This document shows, in pieces, positions 11,935-22,161 of a stretch of DNA of 64,000 bases; position 1 is the stretch's first letter; each line of letters opens with the position of its first letter. Source of the DNA: an uncultured Pelagibacteraceae bacterium (GTDB taxonomy: Bacteria; Pseudomonadota; Alphaproteobacteria; Pelagibacterales; Pelagibacteraceae); NCBI GenBank assembly GCA_902516345.1, contig CABXYJ010000002.1, positions 1 through 64,000 of the forward strand, read 5' to 3'. Under the pieces are notes generated by a model. It had not been told where the DNA came from, did no database searches, and saw only the letters and a list, made by a program, of their open reading frames with translations. The position numbers were made by a program, and so were the translations under genes.

Positions 11935-12075
11935 ATGAATATTTTTGTAATTTGGTTAGTAATGGTAATTGCTTGGAATTTTGGTTATCCTCAGGCAACC
12001 CCATTAGAGGACGTTGTTGTCGCTGTGATATTATCTTTATTTAATATAGCTCTAAAAAAATACTTAAAATTTTGA
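11935..12075 (+). CDS. Small membrane hypothetical protein (46 aa)
   Basis: ORF MNIFVIWLVMVIAWNFGYPQATPLEDVVVAVILSLFNIALKKYLKF. Confidence 0.55.
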   Translation: MNIFVIWLVMVIAWNFGYPQATPLEDVVVAVILSLFNIALKKYLKF

Positions 12076-12726
12076 CTAATTTTTCGAGAAATAAATATTT
12101 TGATAATAAGCTATCGCTGTCATCTTAGAATTATCTGTATCTGACATTATAGCTAATCCATCTAGTTCATTAACATCTAAGTTATGAAATCTCTTAAAAT
12201 CTTCCTTTACATTGGCCTTCACAGTAACCCATTTATTTAAAGAATTTTTTGTACTTGCAAGCACGTTATCAATAGATTTCTTAGTATAAGGACTAGGCGA
12301 ATTAAATCCCACGTCATTATTGCTTGAGAAAACATAATTTATTGCTCTATTTGAAAGTGGTGTTGCCCCTGTTTTTTTTACCGCGAAAACCCTCGCTGAA
12401 AAATCATGTCCTTTTTTAGTATCTTCTTTAATACCAGCTAAATCTTTCTCGACCTTCCAGGTAATATTAATAAAAGGAGTTTTGTTTAGGTCTATCTTAA
12501 CCTCTTTACCTAACCCTGACGCGGCATTTTCAGCTACTGCTTTTAAAAAATTACCACTTTCATTAGCTCCAGTGGTATAAATTGTCATATTATCTGCACC
12601 TCTTACTTTTCTCACATCAAGTTTATCAAGCTCTTCGATAGTAAAATCAAATACTTTAATTTCATCTGCAATAGCAAAATTGATCCCGTTTAAAAAAATG
12701 ATTAAAAACTTTAATATAAATTTCAT
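12076..12726 (-). CDS. DUF3047-like exported protein
   Basis: Signal peptide; W.V......KKGHDFSARVFAV and LAIMSDTDNSKMTAIAYYQNIYF. Confidence 0.7.
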   Translation of the reverse strand: MKFILKFLIIFLNGINFAIADEIKVFDFTIEELDKLDVRKVRGADNMTIYTTGANESGNFLKAVAENAASGLGKEVKIDLNKTPFINITWKVEKDLAGIKEDTKKGHDFSARVFAVKKTGATPLSNRAINYVFSSNNDVGFNSPSPYTKKSIDNVLASTKNSLNKWVTVKANVKEDFKRFHNLDVNELDGLAIMSDTDNSKMTAIAYYQNIYFSKN

Positions 12727-12812
12727 AATTTTAATTTTAAAAAATTCTTTAATACATTATTTGGACAAAATTTAAACATTCAAAAATCAACTTTTAATAT
12801 TAAATAATAAAT

Positions 12813-12944
12813 ATGAAATCATTTTCAATTTTTATTTTATTGATTTATTGGTCTATTATACTTTTTGCACCTATTATATCAAAAGACCTTAAAATCAGTA
12901 GAGCTAAGACTGCTCAAATCAAAATAATTGAGCAAAAATTTTAA
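12813..12944 (+). CDS. Small membrane hypothetical protein (43 aa)
   Basis: ORF MKSFSIFILLIYWSIILFAPIISKDLKISRAKTAQIKIIEQKF. Confidence 0.35.
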   Translation: MKSFSIFILLIYWSIILFAPIISKDLKISRAKTAQIKIIEQKF

Positions 12945-12945
12945 T

Positions 12946-13698
12946 TTAGTAGGTAGATCGCCCACCGCTTATATCAAAGACTGCTGCTGTTGAAAATGTG
13001 TTTTCCTCAGATGAAAGCCAACATACTAATGAGGTAAACTCTTCAACCTCTAAAAATCTACCTCTTGGAACTTTAGATAACATTCTTTGAACATGCTCTT
13101 TAGTCATTTGATCTAAAATTCTTGTTTTAGCTCCAGCAGGGGTTACTGCATTTACTGCAATATTTTTGTCAGCAAGCTCTTTACCTAAGGATTTAGTCAA
13201 TCCTATTGCTCCAGCTTTACCAACGCTATATGCGCTAGCATTAGCATTTCCATCTTTACCCGCAACTGAGGCAACATTTACAATTCTTCCATAATTATTT
13301 TTAATCATATTTGGTACAATTGCTCTACAACAATTGAATGTACCTATTATATTAATATCCACTACTTTTCTCCAAGACTCAATTTCATACTCCCATAATG
13401 AAGCTGTTGGACCCGTGATACCTGCATTGTTAATCAAGATGTCTATATTAGAATTCTTAATTATATCTAAAGTACAACTTTCAACTTGTTTATAATTAGT
13501 TATATCAATAACATTTGAGCTTAATGATGAATTATTTAAATCACTAACTGTTTTTTTTGTCATATCTGCGTCATTGTCCCAAATAATTACTTTAGCCCCT
13601 GACTTTAATAGTCTTTTAGTTATATCCAGACCAAACCCTTGAGCACCCCCTGTAACGATTGCAGTTCTATTTTTAAAATCAAAAGATATTTTTTCCAT
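12946..13698 (-). CDS. SDR-family oxidoreductase
   Basis: TGGAQGFGLDI, NNAG, YSVGKAG. Confidence 0.93.
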   Translation of the reverse strand: MEKISFDFKNRTAIVTGGAQGFGLDITKRLLKSGAKVIIWDNDADMTKKTVSDLNNSSLSSNVIDITNYKQVESCTLDIIKNSNIDILINNAGITGPTASLWEYEIESWRKVVDINIIGTFNCCRAIVPNMIKNNYGRIVNVASVAGKDGNANASAYSVGKAGAIGLTKSLGKELADKNIAVNAVTPAGAKTRILDQMTKEHVQRMLSKVPRGRFLEVEEFTSLVCWLSSEENTFSTAAVFDISGGRSTY

Positions 13699-13702
13699 AT
13701 AT

Positions 13703-15160
13703 TTATTTTTTAGCTAATAGATAATATGAAATTGATGTTACAAATCCACCAATTATCCAAGCATACGATTGAAGAAAAGAAAAATTAGGATTCCAAATAG
13801 TGGAGGCTGAGAAAATGAATCCTAAAAATAAAGAATATACACCCTTAATATGCCAGCCATTTGAAAAATAATAATCACCACCACTATCTAACGAATAAAT
13901 ATTCTTATTAATTAAAATAGTTTTTTTAATTAAATAAAAATCAGTTATCATCAAACCAAATATTGGTCCAAAAAAAGCAGCTATCGTATCAATTAAAGAT
14001 AAAATGCCAATTTGACTAATAATTGATATCCAAAAAATTCCAATTATAAAACCAAAAAAAGCGATTATATAACTTGAACTTTTAAAAGTTAGTGATGATG
14101 GAGCTAAGTTGATTAATGAGTATTGCGATGGAATAAAGTTAGCAATTAGATTTGTTGAGCCTGATGCAATAATTATAAAAATCAACACTAGATTCGTGAC
14201 AAGTAAATTATCTAACTTACCAATGATGTCAGTCGGATTAGTTAGTATCTTTTCTAAATTACTAGAATTTGTATTTAAAAACGCATCTGTTCCAATAACT
14301 ATAAATAGTGCGAAAAAAGAAAATATTATAAGATTTAGAAATAAACTTAAGTTTCCTTTTTTTAGTTCATTCTCATTTTTAACGTACCTAGAAAAATCTC
14401 CAAAACTTAAAATAATAATAGAGAAATATGCAAAGATCGTACCGGTCACAGTAATTAATGGAACAACATTATTTTTATCAAAAAAATTTTCAATATTAAA
14501 CGCATTAATAAATACGCTTGAAGTCAACTTTACGTCATTTAATAAAACCGCAAAAAAGAAAATAGCCATTCCAATGTAAATACTTATTGCAGAAAATTTA
14601 ATTAACTTTCTGTTAAAATTCATACCAACACTAAACAATATAATTTGAATTATCATTGCAAAAGATATTGAAAACCAATCGATGATATTTAAACCCATCA
14701 AAAAAGTTAGAAAAATTTCCTTGTTTAAAAAATCATTATCAAAAGAATATAATATTATCCTAATTAAGTAACCTAAAGCCTTTGACAAGAAATATGTTTG
14801 AATGCCAAACATAAATATTCCGACCAAACTTCTCAAAAAACCAAAATATTGTGCACCTCTTATTCCTAGCGAAGATCTCAATAATACTACAAAAGGAAGT
14901 CCAAATTTTTGTGAGGGTTTACCTATCAAATTAGAAAAAAAATAGACCAATAGTGATCCAAAAATAGTTCCAAACAAAACTACAAAAGTATTCAGATTAT
15001 AAACAACATAAAGTGATGTGATTAAAGAAAATCCAATTACACTTTGAATATTTACTCCCCAGAAACAAAATAAATCTTTCCAATTCCAATTTTTATTGCT
15101 TGGATTTACAGTAACCAGATCCCAATTTATTAATGTTTTTTTTGGATTTTGAGGACTCAC
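13703..15160 (-). CDS. NCS1-family nucleobase/cytosine-purine type permease
   Basis: Multi-TM, N-terminal FCFWGVNIQSVIGFSLITSLY and GLPFVVLLRSSLGIRGA, typical NCS1 layout. Confidence 0.85.
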   Translation of the reverse strand: MSPQNPKKTLINWDLVTVNPSNKNWNWKDLFCFWGVNIQSVIGFSLITSLYVVYNLNTFVVLFGTIFGSLLVYFFSNLIGKPSQKFGLPFVVLLRSSLGIRGAQYFGFLRSLVGIFMFGIQTYFLSKALGYLIRIILYSFDNDFLNKEIFLTFLMGLNIIDWFSISFAMIIQIILFSVGMNFNRKLIKFSAISIYIGMAIFFFAVLLNDVKLTSSVFINAFNIENFFDKNNVVPLITVTGTIFAYFSIIILSFGDFSRYVKNENELKKGNLSLFLNLIIFSFFALFIVIGTDAFLNTNSSNLEKILTNPTDIIGKLDNLLVTNLVLIFIIIASGSTNLIANFIPSQYSLINLAPSSLTFKSSSYIIAFFGFIIGIFWISIISQIGILSLIDTIAAFFGPIFGLMITDFYLIKKTILINKNIYSLDSGGDYYFSNGWHIKGVYSLFLGFIFSASTIWNPNFSFLQSYAWIIGGFVTSISYYLLAKK

Positions 15161-15185
15161 TTAAACAATATAAGACTTATATTAT

Positions 15186-16538
15186 CTACTGTCCATACAA
15201 GAGAGATGGTAACCAAAGTGCAATTTTAGGAAAAATTATAATCAATACTAAACCAATTACCTGTAAGACCATAAATTGCATCATGCCAATATATATGTCT
15301 TTTAAATCCCATTCGGGCACTACACCTTTTAAGAAGTAAGCTGATAAGGCGACGGGGGGTGATAACCATGCGGTTTGAAGATTAACGGCAACTAGTATTG
15401 CAAACCAAGTTAAATTAAATCCTAAAGCCTCGACTAAAGGTAAAATGATTGGAATTATAATCATTACAATTGGTACCCATTCTAAAGGCCACCCAAGTAA
15501 AAAAATCATAACCATAATCATTGCTAAAATTAAGTATTTATTCATCTCCAAACTAAGTAAAAATTCTGTTAATAATGTTGGTGTTCCTAATCTTGCAAAG
15601 ACAGCTCCGAAAAAGTTTGAGGCAGCAACCAAAACCATTATCAAGGCTGTAATTTCTAAAGTTTTAACTAAAGCTTCTTGCAATTTTAAAAGAGTTAGTT
15701 TTTTATAAGCTAATGATAGTAATAAAGCGCCCATAGCTCCACACCCCGCCGCCTCAGTAGGAGTTGCAAAACCAAAAAGGATGCTTCCTAAAGCAGCGAA
15801 AACTAATGCTGCTGGTGGAACTAATCCTAAAAAAAATTCAATCCAAACATCTTTCATACTTGTTGCTCTCATTTCTTCAGGTAATGGTGGTCCAAGTTTA
15901 GGATTAAGCATACATCTTATTGTTGTGTACGCTGCATAAAGTGAAGCAAGTAAAATACCTGGAATTATTGCTGCTGCAAATAAATCTATTACAGGTATTT
16001 CCATTATTGGACCCATAACTACTAACATAATGCTTGGAGGTATTAGAATCCCTAAAGTACCGCCTGCAGTGATTGTTCCAGCTGCTAACCTAACGTCATA
16101 GCCAGACCTATTCATCGATTTTGCAGCCATAATACCAAGAATTGTCACTGAAGCTCCTACTATTCCAGTCGCTGCAGCAAAAATTACTGATACAAACAAA
16201 ACTGCGTAATAAAGAGAACCTCTAACTCTTGAAAGCATTAATTGAAATGCTGAAAATAGTCTCTCCATTAATCCTGCTTGTTCCATCATAATTCCCATGA
16301 AAACAAAGAGTGGTACGGCGGCCAGTGTTTGTTCGGTCATTACCATGGAAAATTGAAGTGTCATCAAATAAAATACAAGTTTTCCAAATCCCAAGTATCC
16401 AAAGACAAATCCTAAAAAAATAAGAGTAAATGAAATTGGAAAACCTACAAAAATTGCAAAAAGCATTACTCCTACTAAGATAAAACCTAGAACTGCTGGA
16501 TCTATAAACTCGGCAATCATTTCTTTTCTCCAGGCCAC
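15186..16538 (-). CDS. dctM: TRAP transporter large permease (DctM)
   Basis: GFPISFTLIFLG, GTLGILIPPSIMLVVMG; adjacent to dctQ/dctP. Confidence 0.96.
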   Translation of the reverse strand: MAWRKEMIAEFIDPAVLGFILVGVMLFAIFVGFPISFTLIFLGFVFGYLGFGKLVFYLMTLQFSMVMTEQTLAAVPLFVFMGIMMEQAGLMERLFSAFQLMLSRVRGSLYYAVLFVSVIFAAATGIVGASVTILGIMAAKSMNRSGYDVRLAAGTITAGGTLGILIPPSIMLVVMGPIMEIPVIDLFAAAIIPGILLASLYAAYTTIRCMLNPKLGPPLPEEMRATSMKDVWIEFFLGLVPPAALVFAALGSILFGFATPTEAAGCGAMGALLLSLAYKKLTLLKLQEALVKTLEITALIMVLVAASNFFGAVFARLGTPTLLTEFLLSLEMNKYLILAMIMVMIFLLGWPLEWVPIVMIIIPIILPLVEALGFNLTWFAILVAVNLQTAWLSPPVALSAYFLKGVVPEWDLKDIYIGMMQFMVLQVIGLVLIIIFPKIALWLPSLLYGQ

Positions 16539-17131
16539 ACACCTTTTTTTGCTGCCCAGTAGCTTTTAAATAATTCTGAAATACCTTGAATTAGTAAAAA
16601 TATAATCCCAATCAATAAACAAGTTTTAATAGGCCACATATAAGGCATCCACGTAGTATCCATACCTCTTTCACCTCTCTGAATAGACTCACCTACATAC
16701 CCAATGGTCATGTAAAGAAAAACTATCAAACCTGGAAAGTAAAATATTAGATATAACCAAAAATCTATTGTGCCTTGTGTTTTGGTCTTAAAATTTCTAT
16801 ATAAAAAATCAGCTCTTATATGAACCCCTCTTGATAACGCATATCCAGCTCCTAACATAAATAAAGCGCCATACAAAAATCTACTTATGTCGTATGCCCA
16901 AATAGTAGGAGCTAAAAATAATTTTCTTGCGAGAACTTCATAAGTCATTGCAAAAATTAATGGCATGAGTATCCAACAAACTATACTTCCAACAATTCTG
17001 CTAAATTTATCTATTTTAATTATAGTTTTAGCCATCCAAGATGGCATTTCATCAGGCATTTTTTCAGAACCACCACGCCTTTCAGCTATCATTTCATCTG
17101 ATATATCTAATTTTGATGGTTCGTTAGTCAT
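16517..17131 (-). CDS. dctQ: TRAP transporter small permease (DctQ)
   Basis: Four-TM protein, GAGYALSRGVHIRADFLYR; operon position. Confidence 0.95.
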   Translation of the reverse strand: MTNEPSKLDISDEMIAERRGGSEKMPDEMPSWMAKTIIKIDKFSRIVGSIVCWILMPLIFAMTYEVLARKLFLAPTIWAYDISRFLYGALFMLGAGYALSRGVHIRADFLYRNFKTKTQGTIDFWLYLIFYFPGLIVFLYMTIGYVGESIQRGERGMDTTWMPYMWPIKTCLLIGIIFLLIQGISELFKSYWAAKKGVWPGEKK

Positions 17132-17146
17132 AAAATTTCAGAAAAA

Positions 17147-17177
17147 ATTAGAGCGAACCATAAAAGTTCGCTCTAAT
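17147..17177 (-). terminator. Stem-loop between TRAP binding-protein gene and DctQ gene
   Basis: Perfect 12-bp inverted repeat ATTAGAGCGAAC-cataaaa-GTTCGCTCTAAT. Confidence 0.75.
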
Positions 17178-17196
17178 AAAATAGATTTATTACTGA

Positions 17197-18291
17197 TTAC
17201 TTTAATGTCGCCGCGTGAGCCATTCCTAGCTTCGCATTAGACATTTGAGCACCACTCCAGAAAGGAACAGCAACATCAGCAAAATTTTTCATTGATGTAT
17301 AAACTTCGTTGAAAAATTTATTTTCTGCAGCGTTCTTATTTAAAGAAGCTTTTGCAGCAGCCATATATTCTGTAAAATAATCAGAAGGTGTATCTTCTAA
17401 GATTACTCCATGTTTAGTAGTTAACTCTCTTAAAGCTTTACCGTTCTCATAGATTCTGTAACTTAAAGATTTAGCTAATGAAGCATTAGCAGCAACTTCA
17501 AGTGACTTTTTTTCATGAGCACTCATAGCATTATAAGTTTTTCCAGTAATGTAAAAGTCGGCATTTACAACAACTTGGTGTAAACCTTGTAAATAGTAAT
17601 GCTTTAATACTTTTTGAAAACCAAAAGTTAAATCTGGTTTTGGACAACACCACTCAGCAGCATCAATTGTACCTGCCTCTAAAGCTGGAAGAATATCTCC
17701 ACCACCCATAGCAACAGATGCTATACCAATGTCTTTATAAGTTTGTCCCGGAATTCCTGGAGGAGTTCTGAACTTATATTTTCTAAAGTCAGCCATATCT
17801 TTAATTGGTTTTGGAAACCATCCTAAAGCCTCAGGTCCAACTGGTTGAATCATAAATCCTTTAATATCTCTTCCCATTTCTTTCCAAAGTTGATCGTATA
17901 ACTCTTTACCACCACCATATTGAAACCATGATAAGAAAGCAATATTATCAATACCTACACCACCACCAGCTACTGGCGAACCAAATAACATAGCTGCAGG
18001 GTGATCTCCTGACCAATAGTGAGTCCATGCGAAGCCACAATCAATCAGACCTTTGTCAACAGCGTCTAAAGTTTCTTTAACACCAACAACTGCTCCAGCT
18101 GGTAGAATTTCAAACTTAAGAGACCCACTTGTTAAAGTTGTTACAGTGTCAGTAAAATCTTTTAACATTTTAACTTCATCAGCTTTAGTGTTAAGAACTG
18201 TTTGACATTTAAGTGTTTTTGCAGCGTTAGCGTTAGAAATAAAACCTAGCACTAAAACAGTTGCAAATAACGTTGAAATGATTTTTTTCAT
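17197..18291 (-). CDS. dctP: TRAP transporter substrate-binding protein (DctP)
   Basis: Signal peptide, GTIDAAEWCCP, KYKFRTPPGIPGQTYKDIG. Confidence 0.95.
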   Translation of the reverse strand: MKKIISTLFATVLVLGFISNANAAKTLKCQTVLNTKADEVKMLKDFTDTVTTLTSGSLKFEILPAGAVVGVKETLDAVDKGLIDCGFAWTHYWSGDHPAAMLFGSPVAGGGVGIDNIAFLSWFQYGGGKELYDQLWKEMGRDIKGFMIQPVGPEALGWFPKPIKDMADFRKYKFRTPPGIPGQTYKDIGIASVAMGGGDILPALEAGTIDAAEWCCPKPDLTFGFQKVLKHYYLQGLHQVVVNADFYITGKTYNAMSAHEKKSLEVAANASLAKSLSYRIYENGKALRELTTKHGVILEDTPSDYFTEYMAAAKASLNKNAAENKFFNEVYTSMKNFADVAVPFWSGAQMSNAKLGMAHAATLK

Positions 18292-18413
18292 TATTATTCC
18301 TCTTGTTAGTTAATTATAACAACTTAATTCAATCAGAAAAATAAAGTGGACACAAGTGACAATTGTGCAATTTAAGTATAAATAATAATATTAAATTATC
18401 TATTCAACTATAA

Positions 18414-20009
18414 ATGGAAAACTTTGACTATATTATAATCGGTGCTGGTTCTGCTGGATGTGTTCTAGCCAATAGACTTTCTGAAAATCCTAAAAATAAA
18501 ATTCTATTAATTGAAGCTGGAGGCAAAGATACTAATCCATGGATACATATTCCCGTTGGATATTATAAAACAATGCACAACCCAAAAGTAGACTGGTGTT
18601 ATAATACAGAACCAGATGTGACTATGGCAAATAGATCAATACCCTACCCTAGGGGTAAAACATTAGGTGGTAGCTCTTCAATCAATGGGCTTTTATACAT
18701 AAGAGGTCAGGAACAAGATTATGATATTTGGAGGCAATTAGGTAATAAAGGATGGGGTTGGAAAGATATATTACCTTATTTCATTAAATCTGAAAACCAA
18801 GAGAGAGGTAAAGATGAGTTTCATGGTGTTGGTGGACCATTATCTGTATCAGACACAAGAATAAAATTAGAATTATTAGAAAAATTTATGGATGCTTCTG
18901 AGGAGAAAGGAATTCCAAGAGTAGAGGATTTTAATAAGGGAAATAATTTCGGTTGTGGTTATTTTCAAGTGACTGAAAAAAATGGTTTAAGATGTAGCGC
19001 AGCAGTTGGATATCTAAACCCTGTAAAAAATAGAAAAAATTTAAAAATTGAAACTAATTGTCACGTAAAGAAAATAAATTTTGATGGAATAAAAGCTAAG
19101 AGTGTATCGTTTTGGAAAGATAATAATTTAATAGAAGTAAAAGCAAATAAAGAAATTTTATTAAGTGCTGGTTCAATTGGGTCTACTCAAATTTTACAAA
19201 CTTCTGGTATTGGTAATGGTGATAAATTGTCTAATCTTGGTATTAAAATAGTTAAAGAATTAAAAGGTGTAGGTCAAAATTTGCAAGATCATTTAATGTT
19301 TAGACCTGTGTATAAGATTAAGAATATAAAATCGTTAAATAAAAAAATTAATAGTTTATTTGGAAATTTATTAATTGGTTTAGAATTTGTTTTTAATAGA
19401 TCAGGACCAATGACAATGGGAGCAAGCCAACTTTGTTTATTTGCTAAAAGTGATGGTTCAAGAGAAACTCCTAATTTACAGTTTCATGTTCAACCAATAA
19501 GCACTGATAAGTTGGGGGGTGCTGCATTACATAATTTTCATGCCTTTACACCTACTGTTGCAAATATAAGACCAACTAGTCGTGGTGAAATTAATATAGT
19601 CAGTGCTGATAGTAGAGAAAAACCGAAAATAAAAATGAACTATTTATCAACTGATGAAGATAGAAAAGTTGCGGCTGATGGTCTTAGATTGGTCAGAAGT
19701 ATAGTTTTTGAAAGTGAAACATTTAAGAAATATCACCCAGAAGAACTAAGACCAGGTCCAAAATTTCAATCTGATGAAGAACTTGTTCAAGAAGGTAGTA
19801 AATTTACTCAAACTATTTTTCACCCAGTGGGTACTTGTAAAATGGGTAATGATGAAAATGCAGTTGTTAATGATGAATTAAAAGTTCATGGACTACAAAA
19901 TTTAAGAATTATTGACGCCTCAATAATGCCAAATATAACTTCAGGTAACACTAATGCACCGACAATAATGATTGCCGAAAAAGGTGCAGATATGGTACTT
20001 AGGAGTTAA
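18414..20009 (+). CDS. GMC-family FAD oxidoreductase (choline/alcohol dehydrogenase type)
   Basis: DYIIIGAGSAGCVLANRLSE, GGSSSINGLLYIRG, HPVGTCKMG. Confidence 0.95.
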   Translation: MENFDYIIIGAGSAGCVLANRLSENPKNKILLIEAGGKDTNPWIHIPVGYYKTMHNPKVDWCYNTEPDVTMANRSIPYPRGKTLGGSSSINGLLYIRGQEQDYDIWRQLGNKGWGWKDILPYFIKSENQERGKDEFHGVGGPLSVSDTRIKLELLEKFMDASEEKGIPRVEDFNKGNNFGCGYFQVTEKNGLRCSAAVGYLNPVKNRKNLKIETNCHVKKINFDGIKAKSVSFWKDNNLIEVKANKEILLSAGSIGSTQILQTSGIGNGDKLSNLGIKIVKELKGVGQNLQDHLMFRPVYKIKNIKSLNKKINSLFGNLLIGLEFVFNRSGPMTMGASQLCLFAKSDGSRETPNLQFHVQPISTDKLGGAALHNFHAFTPTVANIRPTSRGEINIVSADSREKPKIKMNYLSTDEDRKVAADGLRLVRSIVFESETFKKYHPEELRPGPKFQSDEELVQEGSKFTQTIFHPVGTCKMGNDENAVVNDELKVHGLQNLRIIDASIMPNITSGNTNAPTIMIAEKGADMVLRS

Positions 20010-20602
20010 TGTTTGTTGATATATTTTCCCCAGAACAAATAGCAATATTAACACAAATTATTTTTATCGATCTAGTATTGGCTGGTGATAATGCAATAAT
20101 CATTGGGATGGTAGCCTCAAAGTTTCCATTAGAGCAAAGAAAAAAAATTATTTTCTGGGGAATTGGTGGCGCTGTAATTTTAAGAATAATTTTAACTTTA
20201 TTTACTGCTTATCTTTTACAAATTACGGGCTTAAGATTAATTGGAGGTATTCTACTTCTCTATATTGTGTACAAATTATACAAAGATGTTATTTCTGACC
20301 TAAATAATGAAAAGGATATTAAAGTTGATAATTCAAGTTTTTTGAGAGCAATTTGGACAATTTTGCTTGCAGATTTTACAATGAGTTTAGATAACGTATT
20401 AGGTGTCGCTGGAGCTGCAGGTGATCATTATACCTTATTAGTTTTTGGTCTAGTTTTATCAATTATTTTAATGGCTACTGCAGCTACTTTAATATCTGGT
20501 TGGATAAAGAAATATAAATGGATAGCTTGGGCTGGTTTAATAGCAATTTTAATTGTTGCTATTGAGTTAATTTACACTGATATTAAAATACTAATTTTAT
20601 AA
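20009..20602 (+). CDS. TerC-family integral membrane protein
   Basis: IIFIDLVLAGDNAIIIGMVAS and LADFTMSLDNVLGVAGAA. Confidence 0.92.
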   Translation: MFVDIFSPEQIAILTQIIFIDLVLAGDNAIIIGMVASKFPLEQRKKIIFWGIGGAVILRIILTLFTAYLLQITGLRLIGGILLLYIVYKLYKDVISDLNNEKDIKVDNSSFLRAIWTILLADFTMSLDNVLGVAGAAGDHYTLLVFGLVLSIILMATAATLISGWIKKYKWIAWAGLIAILIVAIELIYTDIKILIL

Positions 20603-21369
20603 TGTTTTTAAAAAAATATAATCTTAAAAATAAGACTGCAATTGTTACAGGTGCAGGCAAAGGAATTGGTCGAGCCTGCGCGATAGCCTTAGCTGAGGCA
20701 GGATCAAATCTAGTTATAATAAGCAGAACTAAAAAGGATCTGGATGAAGTTTCTAGAGTTATTAAAAAACTAAAAGTAAAATGTAAATCCTATGTTTGTG
20801 ACATTACAAATTATAATCAAATAAAAGATATTATCAATAAACAAAGCAAGATTGATATATTAGTGAACAACGCTGGCAACAATATTCCTGAACACTTTAC
20901 AAAAGTAAAAACTAAAAATATGGAGTATTTGGTAAAAATTAATACTATTGCAACTTTTAATCTTGCACAATTATGTGCACTAAAAATGCTTAAATATAAA
21001 AATAGAAAAAAAATTGGTGGTGCAATAGTTAATATGTCATCTCAAATGGGGCATGTAGGAGGTCCAATTAGAAGTGTTTACAACATGACCAAATTTGGTC
21101 TAGAGGGCTTAACTAAAGGTATGTCAATAGACCTTGCGAAATATAATATTAGAGTTAACACAATATGTCCAACTTTTGTTGTAACTCCAATGACAAAAAA
21201 ATTTTTTAAAGATAAAAAATTTATAAAAGAGGTTTTGGGTAATATTCCTTTAGGAAGATTTGCTGAACTTTCTGATGTGGCAACGGCTGTTGTATACCTC
21301 GCCTCAGACGCTGCATCTATGATTACTGGAACTTCGTTATTGGTTGATGGTGGATGGACAGCAAGATAG
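20602..21369 (+). CDS. SDR-family oxidoreductase
   Basis: TGAGKGIGRACA, NNAGNNI, YNMTKFG. Confidence 0.93.
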   Translation: MFLKKYNLKNKTAIVTGAGKGIGRACAIALAEAGSNLVIISRTKKDLDEVSRVIKKLKVKCKSYVCDITNYNQIKDIINKQSKIDILVNNAGNNIPEHFTKVKTKNMEYLVKINTIATFNLAQLCALKMLKYKNRKKIGGAIVNMSSQMGHVGGPIRSVYNMTKFGLEGLTKGMSIDLAKYNIRVNTICPTFVVTPMTKKFFKDKKFIKEVLGNIPLGRFAELSDVATAVVYLASDAASMITGTSLLVDGGWTAR

Positions 21370-22157
21370 TATTTAAGTTATTTTTTTTAATTTTTTTTTT
21401 CCAAACATTAAATTTAGAGGCAGTTGAATTTAAGGGAAAATTTCTACAAGGTCATTACATAATTGGAATTACAGATCCATCAGCTAAAATAATTATAGAT
21501 AAAAAAAAAGTAAAAGTTTCAAAAGATGGTTTTTTTGTTTTTGGATTGGATAGAGATAGAAAATTTGATGTTACTATTACAAAAAATCTAAATGGAAAAA
21601 AAGAAATAATAATCAAAAAGATTTTAAAAAGAAAATATAATATTCAAAGAATAGATGGATTACCTGAAAGTAAGGTAACACCTCCTGAATCAGTTTATAA
21701 AAGAATAAGAGAAGAAAATAACATGATTGGAGAGGCACGTGCAATCAACTCAAATTTACCTTTTTTTAAAAATCAATTTATTATGCCAGTTGAGGGAATT
21801 ATTAGTGGAGTTTATGGGAGTCAAAGAATTTTGAATGGAAAACCTAAGTGGCCCCATTATGGAATTGATATTGCTGCTAAAAAAGGAACGATGATTAAAT
21901 CTTCTGGATCCGGTACAGTCACAATGGCAGAGGATGATCTATATTATACTGGAGGTACAATTATAATGGATCATGGTCATGGTATATCCACTATTTATTC
22001 TCATCTTGAAAATGTACTTGTTTCAGTTGGAGATAAAATAAATCAAGGAGATATAATTGGTACAGTTGGGTCAACTGGAAGGTCTACTGGACCTCATTTA
22101 GATTTTAGAATTAATTGGTTTCAGACTAGACTCGATCCGATGTCAGTATTAAACTAG
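21354..22157 (+). CDS. M23-family metallopeptidase
   Basis: GIDIAAKKGT...HGHGISTIYSHL...GSTGRSTGPHLDF. Confidence 0.93.
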   Translation: MDSKIVFKLFFLIFFFQTLNLEAVEFKGKFLQGHYIIGITDPSAKIIIDKKKVKVSKDGFFVFGLDRDRKFDVTITKNLNGKKEIIIKKILKRKYNIQRIDGLPESKVTPPESVYKRIREENNMIGEARAINSNLPFFKNQFIMPVEGIISGVYGSQRILNGKPKWPHYGIDIAAKKGTMIKSSGSGTVTMAEDDLYYTGGTIIMDHGHGISTIYSHLENVLVSVGDKINQGDIIGTVGSTGRSTGPHLDFRINWFQTRLDPMSVLN

Positions 22158-22161
22158 ATTT

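Noticed and set aside
14109-14579. Plus-strand ORF inside the NCS1 permease gene
   Set aside because: Antisense shadow of a well-supported CDS
15133-16542. ORFs 15133..15339(+), 15445..15708(+) and 16222..16542(-)
   Set aside because: Overlap the dctM coding sequence in other frames; dctM is strongly supported
18292-18413. Possible riboswitch in the dctP/GMC divergent intergenic region
   Set aside because: No convincing conserved structure visible by eye; treated as ordinary promoter space
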